Notes under the pieces: model-generated
Databases searched by the model: none
What the model saw: the letters and a program-made list of their open reading frames with translations, nothing else
What the model was told of the DNA's origin: nothing
Origin: Oerskovia rustica
GTDB lineage: Bacteria; Actinomycetota; Actinomycetes; Actinomycetales; Cellulomonadaceae
Reading direction: 5' to 3'
Assembly (NCBI RefSeq): GCF_014836555.1
Contig: NZ_JACSQQ010000001.1
Location: 186,842 to 238,634, forward strand
Length of the DNA: 51,793 nt
Shown: positions 33,623 to 41,151 of the stretch, one piece after another
Numbering within the stretch: the first letter of the stretch is position 1
Layout: each line of letters starts with the position of its first letter
Translations under genes and position numbers: made by a program

Positions 33623-35521
33623 TCAGTCGACCGGGAAGAGCGAGACCGTCAGGGCGCCCGCGTAGTCGCCCGCGCGGGTGTCGACCGGGACCTCGAGCGC
33701 CAGGTCGGCCGAGACCGTCGTGGTGCCCAGACGCCCGTCCGCCGTCGCGGTCGCGAGCGTGGCCGGTGCCGCGAGGCCCGTGCCGCCACCCAGGAGCGAC
33801 GCGACGGGCGAGCCTGCGCTCACGCCGTCCTTGGCCGAGACCAGGCCCGGGGTCCAGCCGAGGTTCTGGGCGCGCAGCGTGCGCGGGCCCGACGTCAGGT
33901 CGCTCGACTGGCCCGAGACGGTCCAGCCGCCCGCGCCGACCGTGGCGGCCGCGCGCGAGTCGGTCACCGAGACCTCGGGAAGCCGTCCCGCGAAGCGCAG
34001 GCGGTCCCCCACGTTCTCGCCGCCCGTGAGCGCGACGCCCGCACCAGCGTCCGAGACCGACAGCGTGAGCTTGCCGCCCACCTCGCCGGCCTCGGGCACG
34101 GTCGCGACCAGCGGGATGCCGTCCGCGTCGTTCGCGGCCCACAGCTCGTTCGAGACGCGGCCCACGTCGGCGTTGTCGAGGTACGCGCCGCGCACCGGGT
34201 CGGTGCCCGTCGCGGCGGCCGCGAGCAGCTCGGAGCCCGGGCCCTTGGCGTACACGGGCACGAGGTGGTTGGTGTGGCCGCCGCTGTTCCAGCTGACCTG
34301 CGGGGCGCCGCCCTGCACGCCCTGGACCGGGGTCCAGGCCGGGTTCGCCGCGGGACCGGAGAGGTAGCCGCACTCGTGGTCGGCGGTGATGACGACGAGG
34401 GTCTCGTCCCAGCTCGAGTTCTCCTCGACCCAGTCGACGACCGTCTCGATGGTCCGGTTGAAGTCGACCTGCTCCTCGACCGCGCCCGCGGTGTTGTTGT
34501 CGTGCGAGGCCCAGTCGATCGCGCCGCCCTCGATCATGACGAAGAAGCCCTCGTCGGAGGCGTTGGACAGCACGTTGAGCGCGGCGTCCGTCATCTGCGG
34601 GAGCGAGGGGACGTTGTCGTTCTGCGGGGCGGTGAACGGTACGCCGCCCGGCTTCAGGGACGTGCGGTCGGCCTGGAGCGTGCCCGCGACCTGCGCGGTG
34701 CCCAGCACGTGCGTGGGCGTGTCGCCCTCGGCGAGCGCGAGGAAGTCGTCCTTCGACTCGACCAGGTCGAACGCCGACTGGCCGTCGACCAGCGTGTTCC
34801 ACTCGGTCTCGCCGATGTAGTCGTACTTCGGGGTCGAGCGCTTGTCGCCGTTGTCGTCGTACCAAGGGTTGCCCGCACCGAAGATCACGTTGGCGCCCGA
34901 GTCCATCATGTCGGCCGCGATGTCGTGGTAGTTGTTGCGGTGCTCGTTGTGCGCCAGGTAGGACGCGGGCGTCGCGTGGGTCCACGGCACCGACGTGACG
35001 ACGCCCGTGGCCTTGCCCAGCTCGAGCGCGCGCTCGGCGACCGTCCTGAGGTCCTCGTGGTTCTCGTCCTGGCCGATCACGTTGTTGAGCGTCTTGACGC
35101 CCGTCGCGAGGGTCGTGGCCGCCGCTGCGGAGTCGGTCGAGTTCTTCAGCGGCGCCGCGAAGCTGCTCCAGTTCTGGGCAGGGTCGTACGTGTTGCCGAA
35201 CTGGTACGTGGACATCGCGAGGGCGACCGGGAACTCCTGGTACACCTGCGTGCCGGCCTGACCGGGGACCGGCGTCGAGACGCCGCCGGGCTTCACGGTG
35301 GTCTGGTAGGCCGTGCGGCCGTGCTCGAACTGGCTGCCGAGGTCGACCTGGTTGAACCCCATCCCGTCACCGATGAGGTGGATGATGTTCTTCGGTCCCG
35401 GCGCCCCCGGGTCGGCGGACGGCGCGGCGAGCGCCGGCGTGGTCGAGGAGATCGCGATACCCGCCGCGAGGACGCCCGTGCCGGCGACCCGCAGCCACTT
35501 CATCGGTACACGTGAAGTCAT
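33623..35521 (-). CDS. Secreted alkaline phosphatase with C-terminal WxL-like domain
   Basis: 632 aa. A signal peptide ends near residue 32 (TPALAAPSA). The phosphatase domain (about 40-440) shows NIIHLIGDGMGFNQVDL, the nucleophile STDSAAAATTLATG (Ser near 131), MIEGGAIDWASHDN, ITADHECG and SGGHTNHLVPVYAKG. The last 180 or so residues are a beta-rich region ending in DLTSGPRTLRAQNLGWTPGL and TTTVSADLALEVPVDT, which resembles a WxL surface-attachment domain. It would release phosphate from organic phosphates at the cell surface. GGGAAGAG precedes the ATG. A PhoP-box-like repeat lies upstream. Confidence 0.92.
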   Translation of the reverse strand: MTSRVPMKWLRVAGTGVLAAGIAISSTTPALAAPSADPGAPGPKNIIHLIGDGMGFNQVDLGSQFEHGRTAYQTTVKPGGVSTPVPGQAGTQVYQEFPVALAMSTYQFGNTYDPAQNWSSFAAPLKNSTDSAAAATTLATGVKTLNNVIGQDENHEDLRTVAERALELGKATGVVTSVPWTHATPASYLAHNEHRNNYHDIAADMMDSGANVIFGAGNPWYDDNGDKRSTPKYDYIGETEWNTLVDGQSAFDLVESKDDFLALAEGDTPTHVLGTAQVAGTLQADRTSLKPGGVPFTAPQNDNVPSLPQMTDAALNVLSNASDEGFFVMIEGGAIDWASHDNNTAGAVEEQVDFNRTIETVVDWVEENSSWDETLVVITADHECGYLSGPAANPAWTPVQGVQGGAPQVSWNSGGHTNHLVPVYAKGPGSELLAAAATGTDPVRGAYLDNADVGRVSNELWAANDADGIPLVATVPEAGEVGGKLTLSVSDAGAGVALTGGENVGDRLRFAGRLPEVSVTDSRAAATVGAGGWTVSGQSSDLTSGPRTLRAQNLGWTPGLVSAKDGVSAGSPVASLLGGGTGLAAPATLATATADGRLGTTTVSADLALEVPVDTRAGDYAGALTVSLFPVD

Positions 35522-35595
35522 GGTCTCTTCCCTGTCGAGGTCTGGTCCGGTCCGGAGTCGAGTCCCGGCCGGCACGTCAGAGCCAAGCGGTCAGA

Positions 35596-35613
35596 GGTGG
35601 CGAGGGGGTGAAC
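35596..35613 (-). promoter_or_regulatory. Candidate PhoP box upstream of the alkaline phosphatase
   Basis: On the minus strand GTTCACC (35607-35613), identical to the Streptomyces PHO-box unit, is followed at exactly 11 bases by CGCCACC (35596-35602), which keeps the ACC core and four of seven bases. It lies about 75-92 bases before the phosphatase start codon. No third unit is visible. Confidence 0.45.
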
Positions 35614-35629
35614 GGCGAAGGGCCGCGCG

Positions 35630-35656
35630 GGGACGGATGGGGTAAATGTCCGTCCC
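35630..35656. terminator. Perfect 8-bp inverted repeat between FMN reductase and phosphatase genes
   Basis: GGGACGGA and TCCGTCCC are separated by 11 bases. It lies 61 bases after the FMN reductase stop and upstream of the PhoP-like box; it may be a terminator for the former or an operator for the latter. Confidence 0.45.
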
Positions 35657-35717
35657 GCCCGGCGAGTCGCGGGAAGGCGCGCGGGAGGCGGAGCGCGCCG
35701 CGGGCGGGCGCGCCGCC

Positions 35718-36314
35718 TCAGCCCGGCGCGGGGAGGTCCGCGAACCGCACGAGCTGCCCCGCGGCCCGCTCGGCGCGCTCGTCGAGCCACGGCATGGGGA
35801 AGAGCTCGATCGTCCAGTCCTCCTTGGACGCGAACACGCCCGTGGGCACGATCAGGTCGCCCATGAACGCGAACAGGGGTCGCAGCGCCTGGTCGATCAC
35901 GAGGGTGTGCCGGGCCGTGCCGCCCGTCGCGGCGAGCAGCACGGGCTTGTCAGCCATCGGGAGCGAGTCGACGAGGTCGAAGAAGGCCTTGAAGATCCCG
36001 GAGTAGGAGCCGCGGAACACGGGGGTCGCGACGATCAGCAGGTCGGCCTCCTCGACGGTCTTGAGCGCGAGCTCGAGCTCCTCGCTGCGCATCCCGATCA
36101 CGGTCGCGGTCGCGACGTCCTGCGCGTGGTCGCGGACCTCGATCGTGCGGGCGTCGACCTGGGTGCCGCTGGCCGCAAGCCGTGCGACGGTCTTGTCGAG
36201 CAGGAGGTCGGTCAGGGCGCGCGTGGTCGAGGGGAAGCTCACCCCGCCGGTCACGGCGACGACGCTCAGCGGGCGGGGTGCGGACGCTCCGGCGTCCCGG
36301 GGTCCGGCGCTCAC
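35718..36314 (-). CDS. NAD(P)H-dependent FMN reductase (CE1759-like)
   Basis: 198 aa flavodoxin-fold reductase. SVVAVTGGVSFPSTTRALTD is the phosphate-binding start of the fold, and ADLLIVATPVFRGSYSGIFKAFFDLV is the flavin-contacting segment typical of the family; it supplies reduced FMN to two-component monooxygenases or acts as an azo/quinone reductase. GTG 36314 overlaps the MarR stop (GTGA), with GGGAG about nine bases upstream. It is coupled to the MarR regulator, which probably represses both in response to an aromatic or oxidant signal. Confidence 0.88.
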   Translation of the reverse strand: MSAGPRDAGASAPRPLSVVAVTGGVSFPSTTRALTDLLLDKTVARLAASGTQVDARTIEVRDHAQDVATATVIGMRSEELELALKTVEEADLLIVATPVFRGSYSGIFKAFFDLVDSLPMADKPVLLAATGGTARHTLVIDQALRPLFAFMGDLIVPTGVFASKEDWTIELFPMPWLDERAERAAGQLVRFADLPAPG

Positions 36315-36817
36315 GCCTTGCTCCCGTCGCGTGCGGGGATGTCGCCCTGGGCGCCGCGGAGCTTGTCGAGCAGGCCCTTGAGGGTCGCCAGCTCGTCGGC
36401 GTCGAGCGCGCCACCCACGTAGGCGCCGATGGTGCGGACGTGCTTGCGCCCGATCTCCTTCTGGAGGCGCGCCCCCTCGGGGGTGAGGCGGACGATCGTG
36501 CCGCGTGCGTCGTCGGGCGCGGGGACGCGTTCGACGAGGCCGCGCTGCTCGAGGCGCTCGGCCATGCGGCTGAGCGAGGGCTGGCTGATGAGGACGTACT
36601 CGTTGAGGTCGCGCAGGCGGGTGCCGCCCTCGGGGCAGCCGGCGAGCGTGAAGAGCACGTCGTACTCGCGCATCGTCAGCTCTTCCCAGATGTCGTCGGC
36701 CTGGAAGCGGCGCATGAGGGCGACCTGGGTGCGGAAGAGCGACTCCCACGTCTCGGCGGCCTCTCGCGTGGTGGCTCGGTCGTGGACGGTGGGGGGCGCG
36801 GCGGTGCTGCTGGTCAT
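36311..36817 (-). CDS. MarR-family transcriptional regulator
   Basis: 168 aa winged-helix regulator. The DNA-binding region is clear: LTMREYDVLFTLAGC, LRDLNEYVLISQPSLSRMAERLEQRGLVERV and the wing DDARGTIVRLTPEG. GAGAGACAC precedes the ATG at 36817. It overlaps the FMN reductase gene, so the two form an operon and autoregulation is likely. The 150-base gap upstream (to 36969) has an imperfect TTCGTATGAA palindrome near 36895-36904 but no clear operator. Confidence 0.92.
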   Translation of the reverse strand: MTSSTAAPPTVHDRATTREAAETWESLFRTQVALMRRFQADDIWEELTMREYDVLFTLAGCPEGGTRLRDLNEYVLISQPSLSRMAERLEQRGLVERVPAPDDARGTIVRLTPEGARLQKEIGRKHVRTIGAYVGGALDADELATLKGLLDKLRGAQGDIPARDGSKA

Positions 36818-36969
36818 GTGTCTCTCGATCCTGCGGGGTGCACCGGCCCGACGGCGGTGCTCGCCTCGTCGGCGCACGTCCCCCGGGTAGATGCGTTCGT
36901 ATGAACTCGAGCGGTACAACCGACGGGGCGAGAGGTGTATTCCGGACGCGCTGGAGCGCGAGGAGCGGC

Positions 36970-37731
36970 CTACCTGCCGAGCCGCCGTTCGCGCTGCGAG
37001 TACGACCGCAGGGCACGCAGGTAGTCGACCCGGCGGAAGCTCGGCCAGTACGCCTCGCAGAAGTAGAACTCGGCGTGCGCGCTCTGCCACAGCAGGAACC
37101 CGCCCAGGCGCTGCTCGCCCGACGTGCGGATCACGAGCTCGGGGTCCGGCTGGCCCTTGGTGTAGAGGTGCTCCTCGATGTGCTCGACGTCGAGGTTCTC
37201 GGCGAGGTCCTGGAGCGAGGCGCCGCTCGCGGCCTGCTCGCTCAGGTAGGAGCGCACGGCGTCGGCGATCTCGTGCCGGCCGCCGTACCCGATCGCGACG
37301 TTGACCTGGAGCCCGTCGACCCCAGCGGTCTGGTCCTCCGCGTCGCGCAGCGCCTTGGCGAGGCGCTCGGGCAGGAGGTCGAGTCGGCCCATGACGCGCA
37401 GGCGCCAGCGGCCCGTCTCGGCGAGGTCGCACACGGCGTCCTCGATGATGTCGAGCAGCGCGCTGAGCTCCTCGCGCGAGCGCGAGAGGTTGTCCGTGGA
37501 GAGCATCCAGAGCGTGACGACCTCGATCCCGAGGTCCTCGCTCCAGGTGAGGAACTCGGCGATCTTGTCGGCACCGCGACGGTGACCGGTCGCGGCGGTC
37601 TCGCCGAAGGACTTCGCCCAGCGCCGGTTCCCGTCGAGGATGACGCCGACGTGACGTGGCATCGCCTCACGGGGCAGGGAGCTCGCGAGCCGTCGTTCGT
37701 ACAGCCCGTAGAGCAGGTGGGGCATGCGCAC
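36970..37731 (-). CDS. uppS: Isoprenyl transferase (cis-prenyl diphosphate synthase)
   Basis: 253 aa. The catalytic GVILDGNRRWAK motif (Asp), WMLSTDNLSR, and the ending RTSGEQRLGGFLLWQSAHAEFYFCEAYWPSFR are all diagnostic. It elongates isoprenyl diphosphates with IPP in cis. Next to a divergent hemolysin III gene it corresponds by position to M. tuberculosis Rv1086, a short-chain Z-farnesyl diphosphate synthase, so a short product is more likely than undecaprenyl. GTG 37731 was chosen because AAGGA lies six bases upstream; ATG 37725 is possible. Confidence 0.92.
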   Translation of the reverse strand: MRMPHLLYGLYERRLASSLPREAMPRHVGVILDGNRRWAKSFGETAATGHRRGADKIAEFLTWSEDLGIEVVTLWMLSTDNLSRSREELSALLDIIEDAVCDLAETGRWRLRVMGRLDLLPERLAKALRDAEDQTAGVDGLQVNVAIGYGGRHEIADAVRSYLSEQAASGASLQDLAENLDVEHIEEHLYTKGQPDPELVIRTSGEQRLGGFLLWQSAHAEFYFCEAYWPSFRRVDYLRALRSYSQRERRLGR

Positions 37732-37930
37732 GTGGGGTCCTTCGCGGTGTGTAATGGATGAGCGGCGACGGGGCCGGGCAGGGCCCGGGAGCGTCGCACG
37801 GACGACACGGGCACCGAGGAGCGCTCGGGGGCGTCGCTCGCCAAACGGTACCGGAGGCAACAGTCGATATGTCCCGAGGTCCGGCCCGGGAGACGCCTTT
37901 GCGCAGGATCTTCACAGTCCCCCGCAGCAA

Positions 37931-37961
37931 CCTACGGTGACGTAACTTACGATGGCGTAGG
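37931..37961. promoter_or_regulatory. Tandem TACG-N4-CGTA operators upstream of the hemolysin III gene
   Basis: Two adjacent 16-base inverted repeats share one base: CCTACG-GTGA-CGTAAC (37931-37946) and CTTACG-ATGG-CGTAGG (37946-37961). Both fit YTACG-N4-CGTAR, a TetR-type operator pattern. They lie in the 322-base divergent gap between uppS and trhA. The rest of the gap shows no other structure or gene. Confidence 0.65.
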
Positions 37962-38053
37962 TTGTTCCTGAGCCACGCACGTCGACTCACGCGCAGTCCC
38001 CCCGGGCCAGGGACGCATCGTCCCCCGCCCGCCGAACGAGTAGGAGCACCTCC

Positions 38054-38791
38054 GTGGCACGACCCTCCGACCGCCCGACCTCGGGCGACACCGTCGAGAA
38101 CGCCCTCGACTCGGCAGCAGACGCCGTGTCGAGCGCGAGCGCGAAGGTCGCGGAAGCCATCAAGCCCCGGCTACGGGGCTGGATCCACGCCGGCACGTTC
38201 CCCGTCGCCCTCGTCGCGAGCATCGTCCTCGTGATCCTCGCGCCCCCCGTCGCGGGCAAGGTCTCGTGCGCCGTCTTCGGCCTGAGCGCGTGCCTGCTGT
38301 TCGGCACGAGCGCCGTCTACCACCGCGGCACCTGGTCACCGAAGGTCGCGGGGATCCTGCGCCGGGCCGACCACTCGAACATCTTCCTCATCATCGCGGG
38401 CACGTACACACCGCTCGCGGTGCTGCTCCTGCCGCAGAGGACCGCGACGATCCTGCTCGTCATCGTGTGGGCGGGCGCCCTGCTGGGGCTCGCCGCGCGC
38501 ATCATCTGGCTCAACGCCCCGCGCTGGGTCTACGTGCCGATCTACGTCGCGCTCGGCTGGGTCGCGGTCGGGTACATGCCCCAGTTCTGGACGACGCCGT
38601 CCGGCCCGGCGATCGTGTGGCTCGTCGCGATCGGCGGCCTGGCGTACACGCTCGGCGCGGTCGTCTACGGGCTCAAGCGCCCCAACCCGAGCCCGCGCTG
38701 GTTCGGCTTCCACGAGATCTTCCACGTGCTGACGGTCGTGGGTTTCGGGTGCCACTACGCGGCGATCATGATCGCGGCGCTCAACGCCTGA
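38054..38791 (+). CDS. trhA: Hemolysin III family membrane protein (TrhA, PAQR-like)
   Basis: 245 aa with seven hydrophobic segments. The PAQR/hemolysin III motifs are present: SAVYHRGTWS, LRRADHSNIFLIIAGTYTP and HEIFHVLTVVGFGCHYAA, whose His residues bind metal. TrhA controls membrane fluidity in E. coli; pore-forming activity is doubtful for this family. GTG 38054 follows AGGAG at eight bases. It is divergent from the cis-prenyl transferase gene, as in mycobacteria (Rv1085c/Rv1086), and probably controlled through the tandem operators upstream. Confidence 0.93.
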   Translation: MARPSDRPTSGDTVENALDSAADAVSSASAKVAEAIKPRLRGWIHAGTFPVALVASIVLVILAPPVAGKVSCAVFGLSACLLFGTSAVYHRGTWSPKVAGILRRADHSNIFLIIAGTYTPLAVLLLPQRTATILLVIVWAGALLGLAARIIWLNAPRWVYVPIYVALGWVAVGYMPQFWTTPSGPAIVWLVAIGGLAYTLGAVVYGLKRPNPSPRWFGFHEIFHVLTVVGFGCHYAAIMIAALNA

Positions 38792-38804
38792 GCCTTCCTG
38801 CACC

Positions 38805-38867
38805 CGCTGAGTGCGGAGCAGCTGTCGCGGACGGCCTCGATCTGCGACGACCACTTCGCACTCAGCG
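38805..38867. repeat. Palindromic element family A, copy 3 (diverged)
   Basis: 24-base arms (38805-38828, 38844-38867) pair at 19 of 24 positions; the outer ten (CGCTGAGTGC/GCACTCAGCG) are perfect. It spans the convergent gap between trhA and the nitrilase gene and includes the nitrilase stop codon (CGC TGA on the minus strand), the same arrangement as copy 2. The loop differs from copies 1 and 2. Confidence 0.82.
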
Positions 38868-39716
38868 TTGCTGCTGGTCCTTGGGCACGACGGCGTAGCG
38901 CCGGTTCACGAGCGACGGGTTCGCCTCCCGCACGGCCCCCAGGGCGCCGGGGTCGACGTCCGCGGTCCGCAGGCCCGCGCGCTCGTCGAGCTCGAGCCCG
39001 ACCTGCCCGTCGGGCCCCACGAGCAGCGACCTCCCGGTCACGCCCTTCCCCGCCTGCCCGACGGCGAGCACCACCGAGGTGTTCTCGATCGCCCGGGCAC
39101 GGGCCAGGGTGCGCCAGTGGTCGGCCTTGAGGTCGCCCGCGGCCCAGGCAGCGGGCACGACCAGGACGTCGGCGCCGGCGTCGACCAGCCGGCGCGCCGA
39201 CTCGGGAAACCGCAGGTCGTAGCACGTCATGACGCCGAACGTCAGGCCGCCCACGGTCATCGTGGTCGGGGCCGCGTCGACCGGGCCCGGCTCCAGCCGG
39301 TCCGACTCACGGTGCCCGAACGCGTCGTAGAGGTGCACCTTGCGGTACACCCCGACCAGGTGCCCGCCCCCGTCGATCGCGACGACGGCGTTGACGGCAC
39401 GGGTCGTGCCGCTGCCGCTGCCGCTGCCGCTGCCGCTGCCCGGGAGCGTCGTGCCCGCGATCACCGCGACCCCGGTCTCCGCCGCCCAGCGCTGGAGAGT
39501 CGTGACGAACGGGCCGTCGAGCGGCTCGGCGTGCTCGATCCCGACCCCTCGCGGATCGAAGCCCGAGGCGTACTCGGGGAGCACCAGGAGGTCGGCCTGG
39601 AGCCGCTGAGCCTCCGTGAAGGCCGAGCGCACCACGAGCAGGTTCGCCGCGTGGTCGTTCGAGACCTCGATCTGGGCGATCGTGACCCGCACCGGACCAC
39701 GCGACGTCCGTGCCAT
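38862..39716 (-). CDS. Carbon-nitrogen hydrolase (nitrilase superfamily)
   Basis: 284 aa. The Glu-Lys-Cys triad motifs are visible: LLVLPEYASG (Glu), GVYRKVHLYDAFGHRE (Lys) and GVMTCYDLRFPE (Cys). It resembles the omega-amidase/deaminated-glutathione amidase branch; the substrate is not certain. Residues near 93-103 are a (Gly-Ser)n stretch coded by a perfect hexanucleotide repeat. ATG 39716 is one base after the upstream stop, so it is coupled to the small membrane protein and mca. Its last codon and stop lie in a family A palindrome. Confidence 0.9.
   Translation of the reverse strand: MARTSRGPVRVTIAQIEVSNDHAANLLVVRSAFTEAQRLQADLLVLPEYASGFDPRGVGIEHAEPLDGPFVTTLQRWAAETGVAVIAGTTLPGSGSGSGSGSGTTRAVNAVVAIDGGGHLVGVYRKVHLYDAFGHRESDRLEPGPVDAAPTTMTVGGLTFGVMTCYDLRFPESARRLVDAGADVLVVPAAWAAGDLKADHWRTLARARAIENTSVVLAVGQAGKGVTGRSLLVGPDGQVGLELDERAGLRTADVDPGALGAVREANPSLVNRRYAVVPKDQQQR
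39408..39440. repeat. GCCGCT hexanucleotide microsatellite inside the nitrilase gene
   Basis: Five and a half perfect copies of GCCGCT, read as Ser-Gly pairs in the protein (GSGSGSGSGSG). Copy-number change by slippage would lengthen or shorten this loop by two residues without breaking the frame. Confidence 0.9.
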
Positions 39717-39717
39717 G

Positions 39718-40119
39718 TCAGTCGCCGCCGCCACCGGAGTCGCCGCCCGAGCTGCCCGAGTCGCTCGAGCTGTCGCTCGGACCGTCGTTCGAGCGCGAGC
39801 CGCCGCCCGAGGAACCGCCGTCCGAAGACGCACCAGCCCCGCCGCCGTCGCCGGAACGGACCGACCGCTCGTCGTGCCGGACCTTGCGGAGCTGCTTGTT
39901 CATCGACAGGAACAGCGCGACGCACGCGAGCGCGACCGCGAAGATCGTGAGGAACCCCGGCAGGCCGGGAGACACGTCGGTCGGCTCGAGGCCCGGGCGC
40001 AGCTCACCGCCCGTCGGGGCGGGGGACGGCGTGGTCTCGGCCGTCACGCCGACGGCCCAACCGGGCCCTCCCGCGAGGTGGGACGACAGGTCGACCGCGA
40101 GCTGCGGCGTCGGGCTCAT
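39718..40119 (-). CDS. Small single-pass membrane protein next to mca
   Basis: 133 aa. One transmembrane helix (LPGFLTIFAVALACVALFLSM, near residues 53-73), a short basic stop-transfer segment (NKQLRKVRHDER) and a 50-residue tail made almost only of Ser, Gly and Asp. The ATGA overlap with mca and one-base gap to the nitrilase gene place it in one operon. It matches by position the small membrane protein Rv1083 next to mca in M. tuberculosis. Function unknown. Confidence 0.85.
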   Translation of the reverse strand: MSPTPQLAVDLSSHLAGGPGWAVGVTAETTPSPAPTGGELRPGLEPTDVSPGLPGFLTIFAVALACVALFLSMNKQLRKVRHDERSVRSGDGGGAGASSDGGSSGGGSRSNDGPSDSSSDSGSSGGDSGGGGD

Positions 40120-41057
40120 GCGTGGCCTTCCTCGGTGCGGATACCGGCGAACAGGTCGTCCTCCGGAAGCGTGGTCGGGACGCGCGACTCGGCGAGCTCG
40201 AACTCCTCGATCGGCCACACCGCGACCTCGAGGTCGCGCGGGATCGCGAAGAAGAAGCCGTCCGGGTCGATCTGCGTCGCGTGCGCGATGAGCGCCGCGT
40301 CGCGCTGCGGGAAGTACGGGGCGACCTCGACGCGCGTCGTGACCTCGCGCTCGGGGATCTCGCGCGCCGCCCGCGACTCGACCCAGTCGCTGAACGGCGA
40401 CTCGAGACCGGCGTCCACGACGGCCTCGTGGATCGTGCGGATGCGGTTCATCGAGAAGTCGTGGTTGTAGTACAGCTTGAGCGGCTCCCACACGGGCGCG
40501 CCGCCCTCGACCTGGTAGCGCTCCGGGTCGCCTGCGGCGTGGAACGCCTCGAACGCGACCCTGTGGCACATGATGTGGTCCGGGTGCGGGTAGCCCCCGC
40601 TCGGGTCGTACGTCGTGATGACGTGCGGGCGGAACTCACGCACCAGCTCGACGAGCGGCGCCGCCGCCTCCTCGAGCGGGACGAGCGCGAAGCAGCCCTC
40701 CGGCAGCGGAGGCAGCGGGTCGCCCTCGGGCAGCCCCGAGTCGACGAACCCCAGCCAGCGGTGGCTCACACCGAGCGCCCTGGCCGCCGCCGCCATCTCC
40801 GCGCGGCGCAGCTCGGCCATGCCCTCGGGGGTCGAGGGGACCTCACCGAAGCTCGGGTTGAGCACGTCGCCGCGCTCACCGCCCGTGCAGCTCACGACGA
40901 GCACCTCGACGCCCTCCGCGGCGTAGCGGGCCGACGTCGCGGCGCCCTTGCTCGACTCGTCGTCAGGGTGCGCATGGACGGCCATGAGGCGCAACGGTGC
41001 GCCGTCGACCGTCCCGGGCGCCGTTGCAGTCCGCGGGCGCGCCGTCGATTCGGTCAC
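40116..41057 (-). CDS. mca: Mycothiol S-conjugate amidase
   Basis: 313 aa, PIG-L/LmbE zinc deacetylase family. AVHAHPDDESSKGA holds the zinc ligands, VSCTGGERGD and TYDPSGGYPHPDHIMCHRV complete the active site. It cleaves mycothiol S-conjugates of toxins to a mercapturic acid and GlcN-inositol; the length and the C-terminal segment FFFAIPRDLEVAVWPIEEFEL favour Mca over MshB. GTG 41057 follows GGAGG at four bases. First gene of a three-gene operon. Confidence 0.93.
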   Translation of the reverse strand: MTESTARPRTATAPGTVDGAPLRLMAVHAHPDDESSKGAATSARYAAEGVEVLVVSCTGGERGDVLNPSFGEVPSTPEGMAELRRAEMAAAARALGVSHRWLGFVDSGLPEGDPLPPLPEGCFALVPLEEAAAPLVELVREFRPHVITTYDPSGGYPHPDHIMCHRVAFEAFHAAGDPERYQVEGGAPVWEPLKLYYNHDFSMNRIRTIHEAVVDAGLESPFSDWVESRAAREIPEREVTTRVEVAPYFPQRDAALIAHATQIDPDGFFFAIPRDLEVAVWPIEEFELAESRVPTTLPEDDLFAGIRTEEGHA

Positions 41058-41094
41058 AGGTCCTCCAGGGGGTACTCCGGGGCGAAGAAGTTCA

Positions 41095-41110
41095 GAGACA
41101 ATGATGTCTC
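41095..41110. promoter_or_regulatory. Palindromic operator between mca and the DUF4307 gene
   Basis: GAGACA-ATGA-TGTCTC, a perfect 6-bp inverted repeat with a four-base spacer, central in the 94-base divergent gap. It is a plausible site for a dimeric regulator controlling both genes. Confidence 0.5.
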
Positions 41111-41151
41111 ATGAGCAGGTAGTCCACCCAACCCCTGGACCTCGATTCACC

